Positions 1 through 7,836 of a stretch of DNA of 22,784 bases are shown piece by piece. A program made the position numbers and the translations under genes. The DNA lies in the NCBI GenBank assembly GCA_900555705.1, contig USLV01000006.1:1-22784 (forward strand). The letters are read 5' to 3'. The stretch is from an uncultured Oscillospiraceae bacterium (lineage in GTDB: Bacteria > Bacillota > Clostridia > Oscillospirales > Acutalibacteraceae). The notes beneath the pieces were generated by a model, which was not told the origin of the DNA, did not search any database, and was given only the letters and a program-made list of their open reading frames with translations. Every line of letters begins with the position of its first letter. Positions within the stretch are counted from its first letter, which is position 1.

Positions 1-48
1 TCTACACTTCTAGCTTCGTCGGCAGCGTCAGATGTGTATAAGAGACAG
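1..48 (+). other. Illumina Nextera adapter remnant (not genomic)
   Basis: Bases 30-48 are the 19-bp Tn5 mosaic end used in Nextera libraries, and 16-29 are the Nextera read-1 tail that precedes it. Bases 1-7 (TCTACAC) match the end of the P5 flow-cell oligo, which leaves the 8-mer TTCTAGCT at 8-15 in the i5 index position; from memory this is Nextera XT index S515. This is untrimmed library sequence at the contig end, so genomic sequence starts at base 49. Confidence 0.97.
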
Positions 49-232
49 TTCCTATGCGCTGATGCCGCTGTTGCTCGAGACGGCAGACATGCTGTTGCTG
101 ATCAAAGACAGCGGGCGGTTTCTCGCCATTCCGAAACGCTGTATTCCTGTGGATCGGCGCGAGGCGGTCTGTGAATTTTTGCAGCGGGTTTTTGTGCGGA
201 AATACCGGCGGGTCAGCCGCTGGTGGCTTTGA
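49..232 (+). CDS. YcxB-like membrane protein, C-terminal fragment
   Basis: The reading frame is open from the adapter junction to TGA at 230-232, so only the last ~60 residues are present and the N-terminus lies beyond the contig end. The fragment contains LLLETADMLLLIKDSGRFLA followed by IPKR and ends with a basic RKYRRVSRWWL tail. This matches the C-terminal domain of the two following genes (LETPDLF...ILPKR in the next one). In YcxB-like proteins this soluble domain follows two transmembrane helices; their function is not established. The next gene starts 17 bases downstream behind its own AAGGAGG, so the three genes look like one transcription unit. Confidence 0.7.
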
Positions 233-249
233 AAAGGAGGCGGGTGGCA

Positions 250-771
250 ATGTATCAGGAACCGCTTTCCCTGAGTGTCCTGCTGACAAGAGAGGACTAC
301 ATGACCTATATGGCGCAAAAACGTCGTCGTATGAAGGAAGGACATTTTTCTCTCTGGACAGCGGCCGGAACGGTTGTGTCAACCCTGGGGATGGTCGGCC
401 TGTTTTTTGGTCGTCGAATCTCTCTCTCCACAACAGCGGCCGTTTGTCTGGTGCTGCTCGGAATTTTTCTGATGGTTTATGAGACGGTGGTTGCCCCTAT
501 GCTTGAGCGGGCACGCGCTGCCGCCACCTTTGAGGAAAAGGAGGAGCTGCGTTCCTCCGCCGTCTATACCATCACGGAGGGGGAAATCGCTGTACGCAGT
601 GCGCGGTTGACCGGCAGTTTTCCTCTCTCCTGTATGACGGAACGATTGGAAACGCCGGATCTGTTTGGACTGTCCTTTGGACGGGAGCTGCAGATCATTT
701 TGCCAAAACGATTGCTTCAGGAATCCGAATGCAACATGCTCCGGAAGCTGCTGTTTCCGGAAAAAATCTGA
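250..771 (+). CDS. YcxB-like family membrane protein
   Basis: A 173-residue protein. I chose ATG 250 because AAGGAGG at 234-240 is correctly spaced before it; a start nine codons earlier in the same frame has no ribosome site. After a short cytoplasmic N-terminus (MYQEPLSLSV) come two hydrophobic helices at about residues 40-60 and 67-88. A soluble C-terminal domain follows, with the pattern CMTERLETPDLFGLSFGREL and ILPKR, and the protein ends in a LRKLLFPEK helix. Two helices plus this domain is the YcxB-like arrangement. No catalytic residues are apparent. The following gene starts 38 bases downstream. The family assignment is by pattern only, and no biochemical role is known. Confidence 0.7.
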   Translation: MYQEPLSLSVLLTREDYMTYMAQKRRRMKEGHFSLWTAAGTVVSTLGMVGLFFGRRISLSTTAAVCLVLLGIFLMVYETVVAPMLERARAAATFEEKEELRSSAVYTITEGEIAVRSARLTGSFPLSCMTERLETPDLFGLSFGRELQIILPKRLLQESECNMLRKLLFPEKI

Positions 772-809
772 GTTTCGAAAGATGCACACCCCAAAGGAGG
801 TATTTGCAT

Positions 810-2090
810 ATGCAGGAGCAACCCATCCCGAACCCGGAACAAAATCCCTCTGGACAGGGAAATTCTGCCCCACCTCCCATGGGAGGTGGCTATAGACCGC
901 CAAACAGCTCTCCCTATTTTTATCCGCCTTCGGCTCCGCCGCCTGCCGGAAACGGGTATACCCCCCGGCCGGTGCTGTTTGCTTCGGCGGAAGAGGTGTC
1001 GGAGGACTATGATCCGGAGATTCCGCGAATGCGTCTTTCCGGAAAGCCGATGGACTGGCGGCAGTATGCAAGCCTTTATTACGGTCGGAAGCAGACGACA
1101 AAATGGCTGGTTGTGGGTCTTGTCGCGTTGTTTTTGCTGATGGGCCTGGAGGCGCTGATATATTCCTCGCATTATGATTTTGATCTGGAGCTGCCGATCA
1201 CCCGCCTTCTTCTTTTGCTGGCGCTGATTCTGGCGTCTATAGGCGGTACAAGCTGGAAAAATCATGGAAGACGGCAGCTGGTTGACCATTTCTCCGCCTA
1301 TACCGCTGCCAATGCCGGTGGGATGATTACGACGGTTTATGACGACCGGGTGGAGCAGCAATCCACTCTCCAGCGCACGGTTCTGTACTTTGAAGGGCTG
1401 CAATATTTTCTGGAGACGCCCGAGCTGCTCGTGCTGGCAGGTTCTCGCAGGTTTATCGTGCTTCGCGCAGATGACATTACGCAGGAGCAGGCGCAGCAGC
1501 TCTATACCCGGATTTGCCGCTGTGTGCCGCCGGAAAAGCGGCAGTTTGCCGGGCACTTCCTGTCGAGAAGGACGACAGCTCAGGAATTACCGGATATCTC
1601 GGCCGGTGTGCCGCAGGTGCTGATGCAGTTTGAGGTGCGGTCGAGATCGAATGAGAGAATCCGGGAGGCGGTCTCGCTGGCGTTGTCGCGGCTGGTGCTG
1701 CCGTTCGGCGCCATAGCCTTTGTGATGACAGCGCTGTTTACCACTCTCTATACGCTGACCGGCATCTATCTGATGGATGTGCTGCTGCTGGTAGCCATTC
1801 TGTGGGGCGGTTCGCTGCTGCTGGCGATCCCGTTTTCCCGGTTGCTTTCCCGACGGGAGGAGAAGGCGCTGCGAGTAGATTATCCGGCAGACACCATCCC
1901 CGTGACGATCACAACGGCTGGGCTCACCGTTTTGGAGTATGGAGAGGAAACTTTTCTGTCCCCGGCCCAGCTTAGGATACAACCGGTCAGGGAGGGAGTC
2001 GTTTTGCATACGCCTTATGGCCGGCTGCCGATCCTCTGGGCAGAGGTTCCGGACCCCGATTTGCTCCGCAGGCTGTTTTTTCATAATTAG
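810..2090 (+). CDS. Duplicated YcxB-like membrane protein with proline-rich N-terminus
   Basis: A 426-residue protein starting at ATG 810 behind AAAGGAGG (793-800). Residues 1-55 are rich in Pro, Gly, Asn and Tyr and look disordered. Two transmembrane helices follow at about 98-118 and 131-147, then a soluble domain containing FLETPELLVLAGSRRFIVL. A second pair of helices lies at about 293-312 and 320-340, followed by a second soluble domain ending LLRRLFFHN. The protein is therefore two copies of the two-helix-plus-domain unit seen once in the preceding gene. It ends about 100 bases before gyrA and may belong to the same upstream unit. Such proteins are usually annotated as hypothetical. Confidence 0.7.
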   Translation: MQEQPIPNPEQNPSGQGNSAPPPMGGGYRPPNSSPYFYPPSAPPPAGNGYTPRPVLFASAEEVSEDYDPEIPRMRLSGKPMDWRQYASLYYGRKQTTKWLVVGLVALFLLMGLEALIYSSHYDFDLELPITRLLLLLALILASIGGTSWKNHGRRQLVDHFSAYTAANAGGMITTVYDDRVEQQSTLQRTVLYFEGLQYFLETPELLVLAGSRRFIVLRADDITQEQAQQLYTRICRCVPPEKRQFAGHFLSRRTTAQELPDISAGVPQVLMQFEVRSRSNERIREAVSLALSRLVLPFGAIAFVMTALFTTLYTLTGIYLMDVLLLVAILWGGSLLLAIPFSRLLSRREEKALRVDYPADTIPVTITTAGLTVLEYGEETFLSPAQLRIQPVREGVVLHTPYGRLPILWAEVPDPDLLRRLFFHN

Positions 2091-2192
2091 GGGTAATTTT
2101 ACGGTCTGTTTTATAAAAGATAAATTTTCAAATAGTATACAATAGACCGTCCTACAGGTCCATTTGTTGTGCTTGGAAGGGAGAAATCATAA

Positions 2193-4697
2193 ATGGATGA
2201 ACAATTGCAAAACGAAGGAAAGCTCATTGCGGTCGATCTGGAAAAAGAGATGAAGAAAAGCTTCCTCGAATATTCCATGTCGGTCATCGTGGCGCGGGCA
2301 CTGCCCGATGTGCGCGATGGGCTCAAGCCGGTGCACCGCCGGATTCTCTATACGATGCATGAGAACAGCCTGACGCCGGACAAGGCCTATCGCAAGTGTG
2401 CGGACACCGTCGGTTCCGTGCTGGGACGTTATCACCCGCACGGCGACGCCTCGGTCTATGACGCGATGGTTCGAATGGCGCAGGATTTCTCCCTGCGCTA
2501 TCCGCTGATCGACGGCCATGGCAACTTCGGCTCGATTGATGGCCACCCGGCGGCTGCCTATCGTTATACGGAAGCACGCATGAGCCGGATGACGCTGGAC
2601 ATGCTGGTGGATATCGACAAAGACACCGTAGATTTCGATTCCAACTATGACGACCGTCTGAAGGAGCCGCGCGTCCTCCCCTCCCGTTTTCCGAATCTGC
2701 TGGTCAACGGCTCGACCGGTATCGCGGTCGGTATGGCGACCAACATTCCGCCGCATAACCTCTGTGAGGTGATCGATGCGATCTGCCTGCTGATCGACAA
2801 TCCGGAGGCATCGATTCCGGAAATCATGGAGCACGTCAAGGGACCGGATTTCCCGACCGGCGGTGTGATCATGGGCTATGCCGGTATGCGGGCGGCCTAT
2901 GCAACCGGCCGCGGCCGGATCATCGTCCGTGCGCGCACCGAGATCGAGGAGATGAGCAACGGTCGTTTCCGGATCGTCATCTCGGAGATACCCTATCAGG
3001 TCAACAAGCTGAATCTCGTAAAATCCATCATCGATCTGGCAGATGAAAAACGGATCGAGGGGATTCAGGATGTCGTCGACTATTCCAGCCGTGAGGGTAT
3101 GCGTGTGGTGGTCGACCTGAAGCGCGACGCCAATCCGCAGGTGGTGCTCAACCAGCTCTTTGCTTACACGCAGATGCAGACCACCTTCGGTGTCATCATG
3201 CTGGCGCTGGTGGATGGTGTACCGCGGGTGCTCAATCTCAAGCAGATGCTCGAGGAATATATCAAGTTCCAGTGTGAGGTCATCACCCGCCGTACCCTCT
3301 TCGATCTGCACAAGGCGCAGGAAAAGGCGCACATCTGGGAAGCGCTCAAAATCGCCTGTGACTTCATCGACGAGGTCATCAGCATCATCCGCAGCTCTGT
3401 GGACATCCCGCTGGCAAAAAGCCGCCTGATGGAGCGGTTTGGCTTTGACGACATTCAGGCGGACGCCATTGTCAAGATGCGTCTCGGCCAGCTTGCGGGT
3501 CTGGAGCGGCAGAAGATCGAGGACGAACTCAATGCGTTGCTCGCAAAGATCGCCGAGCTCGAGGATATTCTCGCCCATGAGAGCAAGATCAAGGCGATCG
3601 TGCGGGAGGAATGCCTCAAGATGCGGGATAAATATGGTGACGAGCGCCGAACCTCCATCTCCCCTGTCTCCGGCGAAGTGGACATCGAAGATCTGATCCC
3701 GGTCGAGGAGAGCGTCCTGACTCTCACCCGCTTCGGTTATATCAAGCGGCAGGCGGCGGATGTCTATAAATCCCAGCGCCGCGGCGGCCGCGGCATCATG
3801 GGCATGGCAACGAGAGATGAAGACGTGACAGAAACGATGTTCCTCTGCTCGAGTCATGACTATGTGATGTTCTTCACCTCTGCCGGCCGCGTCTATCGGC
3901 TGAAGTGCTATGAGGTGCCGGAGGGCAGCCGCACCTCAAAGGGTATGAACATTGTGAATCTGCTGCCTCTGACCGAAAACGAGAAGGTCACGGCGATGAT
4001 CCATGTGTCGGAATTTGAGGGAGACAGTTATCTTTGCATGGTGACGCGCAAGGGCATCATCAAGCGCACTCGCCTCGACGCCTATTCCAATGCGCGGAAG
4101 GCCGGCCTGATTGCGATCGACCTTGACGAGGGTGATGAGCTCGCCTGGGTGCAGCTGACCGATGGTTATCAGAAGCTGATGGTCGCGACTCGGCTTGGTA
4201 TGGCGATCTGCTTCGACGAGAACGACGCGCGTGTAGTGGGCCGGACGGCCCGCGGCGTAAAGGCATTGACGATGGAGGACGACGACGAGGTCATCGGAAT
4301 GGAAGTCTGTGATGACAGCAAGTGGATTCTCACAGTGACCGAGACCGGCTATGGCCGTCTGAGCGAGCTGTCCGACTATCGCATCCAGTCCCGCGGCGGT
4401 AAGGGTCTCATCAATTACCATACAGAGGAATATGGCAATGTGGCGGCCATCCAGTCGGTAGAGCTGGAGGACGATATTATCCTGATCTCGACCGACGGCA
4501 TCATCATCCGCATGCATGCCGACGAAATCCGCCAGTGCCGTCGTCCCTCCAAGGGCGTCCGTGTCATGCGGGTGGAAGAGGGCAGCCGGATCGTATCGGT
4601 TGTCCGTACACCGCGAGAAGAAGAGGTGGAAGAGACTGCTGCGGAGGCAGCAGATGAAACCACTTCGGAACCGGAGACAGAGGTTTCCGGAGACTAA
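2193..4697 (+). CDS. gyrA: DNA gyrase subunit A
   Basis: An 834-residue A subunit of DNA gyrase, which breaks and rejoins DNA and, with GyrB and ATP, introduces negative supercoils. The N-terminal winged-helix region has [13 protein letters not shown] (~44-55) and the active-site tyrosine Tyr125 in [10 protein letters not shown]. The seven-residue GyrA box QRRGGRG is at 528-534 in the C-terminal DNA-wrapping domain, which separates it from ParC. The C-terminus is acidic. In the quinolone-resistance region, HGDASVYD carries Ala86 where E. coli has Ser83, while Asp90 (E. coli Asp87) is kept. ATG 2193 follows GGAAGGGAG. No gyrB is in the window and I see no convincing promoter directly upstream. 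Confidence 0.98.
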   Translation: MDEQLQNEGKLIAVDLEKEMKKSFLEYSMSVIVARALPDVRDGLKPVHRRILYTMHENSLTPDKAYRKCADTVGSVLGRYHPHGDASVYDAMVRMAQDFSLRYPLIDGHGNFGSIDGHPAAAYRYTEARMSRMTLDMLVDIDKDTVDFDSNYDDRLKEPRVLPSRFPNLLVNGSTGIAVGMATNIPPHNLCEVIDAICLLIDNPEASIPEIMEHVKGPDFPTGGVIMGYAGMRAAYATGRGRIIVRARTEIEEMSNGRFRIVISEIPYQVNKLNLVKSIIDLADEKRIEGIQDVVDYSSREGMRVVVDLKRDANPQVVLNQLFAYTQMQTTFGVIMLALVDGVPRVLNLKQMLEEYIKFQCEVITRRTLFDLHKAQEKAHIWEALKIACDFIDEVISIIRSSVDIPLAKSRLMERFGFDDIQADAIVKMRLGQLAGLERQKIEDELNALLAKIAELEDILAHESKIKAIVREECLKMRDKYGDERRTSISPVSGEVDIEDLIPVEESVLTLTRFGYIKRQAADVYKSQRRGGRGIMGMATRDEDVTETMFLCSSHDYVMFFTSAGRVYRLKCYEVPEGSRTSKGMNIVNLLPLTENEKVTAMIHVSEFEGDSYLCMVTRKGIIKRTRLDAYSNARKAGLIAIDLDEGDELAWVQLTDGYQKLMVATRLGMAICFDENDARVVGRTARGVKALTMEDDDEVIGMEVCDDSKWILTVTETGYGRLSELSDYRIQSRGGKGLINYHTEEYGNVAAIQSVELEDDIILISTDGIIIRMHADEIRQCRRPSKGVRVMRVEEGSRIVSVVRTPREEEVEETAAEAADETTSEPETEVSGD

Positions 4698-4745
4698 CAG
4701 CAGGTCTATATTTCTATACACCGAGGATATTCTTCCCTTCCGGAT

Positions 4746-4867
4746 TGTGGAAAACTGCGAAATGAGTCCCCCTTTTCGAATAAAAACAGGAGGAAAAGAG
4801 TGGGAAAACAAATGATTTTTCACTTTTTCACCAAGTTTTCAACATGCGCAGGGATATCTGTGGAAAA
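4746..4867. promoter_or_regulatory. DnaA-box-like cluster in the gyrA-downstream intergenic region
   Basis: The 364-base gap between gyrA and the next gene holds no gene. It contains two copies of TGTGGAAAA (4746-4754 and 4859-4867), whose reverse complement TTTTCCACA fits the relaxed DnaA-box consensus TTWTNCACA exactly. Three 8-of-9 matches lie on the + strand at 4816-4824, 4824-4832 and 4836-4844. An AT-rich stretch follows at about 4915-5000. Clustered 9-mers next to AT-rich DNA resemble an origin or a DnaA-regulated site, but low-complexity A/T runs could produce the weaker matches. No clear gyrA terminator is visible here. Confidence 0.35.
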
Positions 4868-4968
4868 GAAAAATCTATCCGAAGAGTATAGAAAATCGCG
4901 AAGAAAGAGGATTTGGCAGGTTTTTGGCGCATATACAAATTTTTAACAAAAAACTGTCCATTTTACCA

Positions 4969-4997
4969 TGGACAAATGGTGATTTCCCTTGTATAAT
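4969..4997 (+). promoter_or_regulatory. Sigma-A-type promoter for the first SurA-like lipoprotein
   Basis: A -35 hexamer TGGACA (4969-4974) is separated by exactly 17 bases from a perfect -10 TATAAT (4992-4997). Transcription would start near 5004, giving a leader of about 58 bases before ATG 5062. Confidence 0.7.
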
Positions 4998-5061
4998 AAG
5001 TTTTCAGGGCTAGAAAGCAAGCCGGTCGTTTTTGCCGGCGTCTGAAGGAGGAAACCAAACG

Positions 5062-6354
5062 ATGTTGAAATTCAGAAAAGCAGCTTCCGCGGCAATGGCC
5101 GTTGTTATCCTGCTGCTGGCGCTGTTTACGGCCGGCTGTTCCACCCCGAAGGTAGCAATGACGGTCGACGGAAAAGAGTATACGACCGGCGAATATCTGG
5201 CCTATCTCTACAATGCGTTTCAGCAGGTGTACTTTGGCCAGTATCTCTACTATTATGCGCAGTCCGGCGGTTATGATGTCTGGGGCGAAAAGTATCCCTA
5301 TGGTGAGGGTGACAAGGCGGAAGAGCTCTCGCTCTCGGAGTATATTGCCCGTCTGGCGCAGGACACCATTAAGCGGCAGGTCGCCATCATAAACCGCATG
5401 GAGGAACAGGGCATTACGCTGACCGAAGAGAAGCAGAAGGAACTGGACGAGGAACTGGCAAAACTGAAGAAAGATCAGTATCTCGCGTTTGGCTTCAACA
5501 ACGACAGCTATACGAAAATGTTCCGGGAATACTATTATAATGAGACCGCGCTGTTCTATGGTCTCTATGACGTCGGCGGCAAGAGTCCGGACGCTATGAC
5601 TGAAGAGGAGATCCGCACCTATTTTGATGAAAATTTCCTCAGCTATAAGATTATCGAGAAATCGCTGACGGACAGCTCCGGCAAGGAGATGAGCGAAGAT
5701 GAACAGAAGGAGATCCGGAATAAGCTGGATGACTATCTGAAGCTCTATGAGGAGACCAAAGATTTCGACAAGGTGATCGAGAAGCAGAAGGCGGATGATG
5801 CGGCGGACGACAAGGACGACAGCACCACGCCGACCACAGGAGCCACCGGCAACGGCACGACGGGTACGACCGCTGCGGACGAGAGCGGGGAAACCGGCGG
5901 CACCACCAGTGCTACCACCGGCGATACCACCACCGGAGAGACCGCGCCGACCTCGGCAGACGACAATGACGAGAAAACCGACGATGACGACGAGTCGGGA
6001 GACGAGGAGGACAAAACGCCGACCGATCCCAACCGGAAGGATATCGACGCCAACACCTATGGCGACGAGGAGTTCACAAATGCCATCAAGTCCCTTGCAT
6101 TTAATGAGGCGAAGGTGGTTACCTATAAAAAGGGCGGCGAAACGCTGACAGCTGCGCTGATCCTGCGGTTGGATCCGGAAGCAGATCGTGGCGAGGATGT
6201 GGATTTCTTCAAGGATTCCCGCGAGCAGGTGATCCATGGCGCCAGATTTGAGGAATATGACAAGGAAATCAAGGAGTATATCGAGACGCTGACGGTGGAG
6301 ATCAATAAGAGCGCTGTCAAAGCCTGCGATCCCAAGAAGTTTCTGGATGTCTGA
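5062..6354 (+). CDS. SurA/PrsA-N-like lipoprotein with Asp/Thr-rich linker
   Basis: A 430-residue secreted lipoprotein. ATG 5062 follows GAAGGAGG at 5044-5051. The N-terminus is a lipoprotein signal (MLKFRKAASA, a hydrophobic core, then LFTAGC) with the lipidated cysteine at Cys26. Residues ~30-240 are helical and start VAMTVDGKEYTTGEYLAYLY, which resembles the chaperone N-domain of SurA/PrsA foldases. Residues ~245-323 are a low-complexity linker of Thr, Gly, Asp and Glu. The C-terminal part contains RLDPEADR and a helix with FEEYDKEIKEYIETL. I see no recognisable parvulin or other peptidyl-prolyl isomerase domain, so any chaperone activity would be isomerase-independent. The next gene is a clear paralogue. 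Placement outside the membrane is inferred from the lipobox. Confidence 0.75.
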   Translation: MLKFRKAASAAMAVVILLLALFTAGCSTPKVAMTVDGKEYTTGEYLAYLYNAFQQVYFGQYLYYYAQSGGYDVWGEKYPYGEGDKAEELSLSEYIARLAQDTIKRQVAIINRMEEQGITLTEEKQKELDEELAKLKKDQYLAFGFNNDSYTKMFREYYYNETALFYGLYDVGGKSPDAMTEEEIRTYFDENFLSYKIIEKSLTDSSGKEMSEDEQKEIRNKLDDYLKLYEETKDFDKVIEKQKADDAADDKDDSTTPTTGATGNGTTGTTAADESGETGGTTSATTGDTTTGETAPTSADDNDEKTDDDDESGDEEDKTPTDPNRKDIDANTYGDEEFTNAIKSLAFNEAKVVTYKKGGETLTAALILRLDPEADRGEDVDFFKDSREQVIHGARFEEYDKEIKEYIETLTVEINKSAVKACDPKKFLDV

Positions 6355-6367
6355 ATAAACAGCAACC

Positions 6368-6400
6368 GGGAGGGGGACGGCGCAAAACCGTCCTCCTCCC
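6368..6400 (+). terminator. Strong hairpin between the paralogous lipoprotein genes
   Basis: Arms 6368-6380 and 6388-6400 form a 13-bp GC-rich stem with one G-U pair around a 7-base loop. No U-run follows, so it is probably a partial terminator, processing site or mRNA stabiliser rather than a full terminator. It lies 13 bases after the upstream stop codon and 33 bases before the next ATG. Confidence 0.55.
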
Positions 6401-6433
6401 TGCTTCTCCCGACGAAAAGAAAGGTGGCGCAGC

Positions 6434-7576
6434 ATGAAACAGAGAGTGAACCGGTGGACAGCCGGATTGCTGGCGGTTTTGATGATCGGTCTGACTGCTG
6501 GTCTGACGGCCTGCAGTGAAAAGGACAAGGATCCATCGAGCTCGTCCTCCGGTCAGACGAAAGTCGAGCCTCCCTTTGCCGACCTGGACAAGTCGACTGT
6601 GCTGATGAAGGTTGACGGGCAGGACGTGACGGCCGAGCAGTATATTCCGTATCTTTATAGCAATTTCAATGAACAGTATTACCAGAGCGGTCTGTATATG
6701 CTGGAGAGCTTGGGTGGAACTGCCTGGGCGGAGGAATGGGAAATCGAAGGCAAGACTTATGATCTTGCAGCCTATATCCATTATCTGGCCCAGAAAGAGG
6801 TTATCAGTCGGCGGGCTGTGGAAATCATGATGGAGCAGTATCAGATTACGCTTTCGCCGGAAGAGGAGGAAGAACTGCAAGCGGACCTCAACCGGTTCAC
6901 CGATGAGCAGATCGAACAGTACGGCTTTACCAGGCAGGCGTATGAAAGCATGCTTCGACACAACTATAACGGCCTGGCACTGTTCTATTCCCTTTATAAT
7001 GAGGGCGGCGCCTATGCGGTTCCGGAGAAAGAGGTCTATCAATTTTTCCAGGAAAATTTCCTCACGTATAAGGCGATTGAGTTGGATCTGACGGATGATG
7101 ACGGCAATGAGCTGCAGGGACTGGCCCGTGAGGCTGTTTTGAACAGATTGAAGCGGTATCTCGAGCTCTATGAGCAGTCCGGCGATTTCGATAAGCTGAT
7201 CGCCTTTGCCGGGACGGAAAATCCGGGGAGTTACGAGAACTTTTCCTATGAGCTGCCGGAGGGCGGCAATCGAGTGGACATTGTCTTCACGTTGCATAAA
7301 GAGGAGAATCCCGCCAAGACGATCAAGGATATGACGTTTGGCGAGGTGCGCATAGCGGAGTATGACGGCAAAGCCGCGCTTTTGTTACGGCTGGATCCGG
7401 AGGCGGACCGGGAAGATGGCTATTATGAGAGCTGCCGGGACACGGCGCTCTACCATGCAAAATTTGAAGAGCACAACCGTAATCTTGTGGATGTGATGAA
7501 TACGCTGTCCGTCGAGATGTTCGAAGAGGAGATCGCGAAATTTGACCCTCACGAATTTGCGAGCGAACTGCTATGA
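6434..7576 (+). CDS. SurA/PrsA-N-like lipoprotein, paralogue
   Basis: A 380-residue lipoprotein with ATG 6434 behind AAAGGTGG. The signal ends in lipobox LTAC with the modified cysteine at Cys27. It is parallel to the preceding protein along its length: VTAEQYIPYLYSNFNEQYY against TTGEYLAYLYNAFQQVYF, LALFYSLYNEGG against ALFYGLYDVGG, FFQENFLTYKAIELDLTDDD against YFDENFLSYKIIEKSLTDSS, and RLDPEADR in both. It lacks the long Asp/Thr linker, with only a short Ser-rich spacer after the lipid anchor. No isomerase domain is recognisable. Its natural terminator was split by the mobile element starting 15 bases after the stop codon. A periplasm-equivalent folding or export role is inferred from the N-domain similarity only. 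Confidence 0.75.
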   Translation: MKQRVNRWTAGLLAVLMIGLTAGLTACSEKDKDPSSSSSGQTKVEPPFADLDKSTVLMKVDGQDVTAEQYIPYLYSNFNEQYYQSGLYMLESLGGTAWAEEWEIEGKTYDLAAYIHYLAQKEVISRRAVEIMMEQYQITLSPEEEEELQADLNRFTDEQIEQYGFTRQAYESMLRHNYNGLALFYSLYNEGGAYAVPEKEVYQFFQENFLTYKAIELDLTDDDGNELQGLAREAVLNRLKRYLELYEQSGDFDKLIAFAGTENPGSYENFSYELPEGGNRVDIVFTLHKEENPAKTIKDMTFGEVRIAEYDGKAALLLRLDPEADREDGYYESCRDTALYHAKFEEHNRNLVDVMNTLSVEMFEEEIAKFDPHEFASELL

Positions 7577-7577
7577 G

Positions 7578-7606
7578 AAAAGCCCGGAGGACATTAGTTT
7601 TACGGT
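7578..7606 (+). other. attL junction of the integrative element
   Basis: Host half-site AAAAGCCCGGAGGA (7578-7591) runs into core ACATT (7591-7595) and then element half-site AGTTTTACGGT (7596-7606). The element half-site is an imperfect inverse of the ACCGAAAAC found just inside attR. Confidence 0.85.
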
Positions 7607-7661
7607 GATAAGGAAGTATTTACAACAACTTATCATCAACGCTGACAAACAGGGTGCAAAC

Positions 7662-7708
7662 AAAAGCAGAGAACATAGCACTTTCATTCGTGTTTGTTCT
7701 CTGCTTTT
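7662..7708. terminator. Bidirectional terminator at the element's left end
   Basis: Arms 7662-7675 and 7695-7708 form a perfect 14-bp stem that begins AAAA and ends TTTT. Five more pairs are possible inside the loop (7677-7681 with 7690-7694). It lies after the TIR gene on the - strand and after the host lipoprotein gene on the + strand, so it can insulate both and would substitute for the host terminator broken by insertion. The rest of 7577-7836 holds no gene. Confidence 0.8.
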
Positions 7709-7836
7709 CTGTTACGCAATAGAACGCCATTTTTGAGGATAGACAAATAAAACCTTACCCCGGTCATTTTAACGCCCACAATCCCGCATCAATCAAGGAG
7801 AAAATAACGCCTACTGCGTAACATGCCTGCGACAAT

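Noticed and set aside
2101..2150. 7-bp inverted repeat ACGGTCT/AGACCGT upstream of gyrA
   Set aside because: The arms are short and 36 bases apart, with no clear promoter overlap; chance cannot be excluded.
2187..3857. Long - strand reading frame opposite gyrA
   Set aside because: It is a His/Asp-rich shadow of gyrA codon bias with no start signal or recognisable domain.
7542..7736. Short + strand frame crossing attL
   Set aside because: It overlaps the end of the lipoprotein gene, crosses the integration junction and a terminator hairpin, and resembles nothing.
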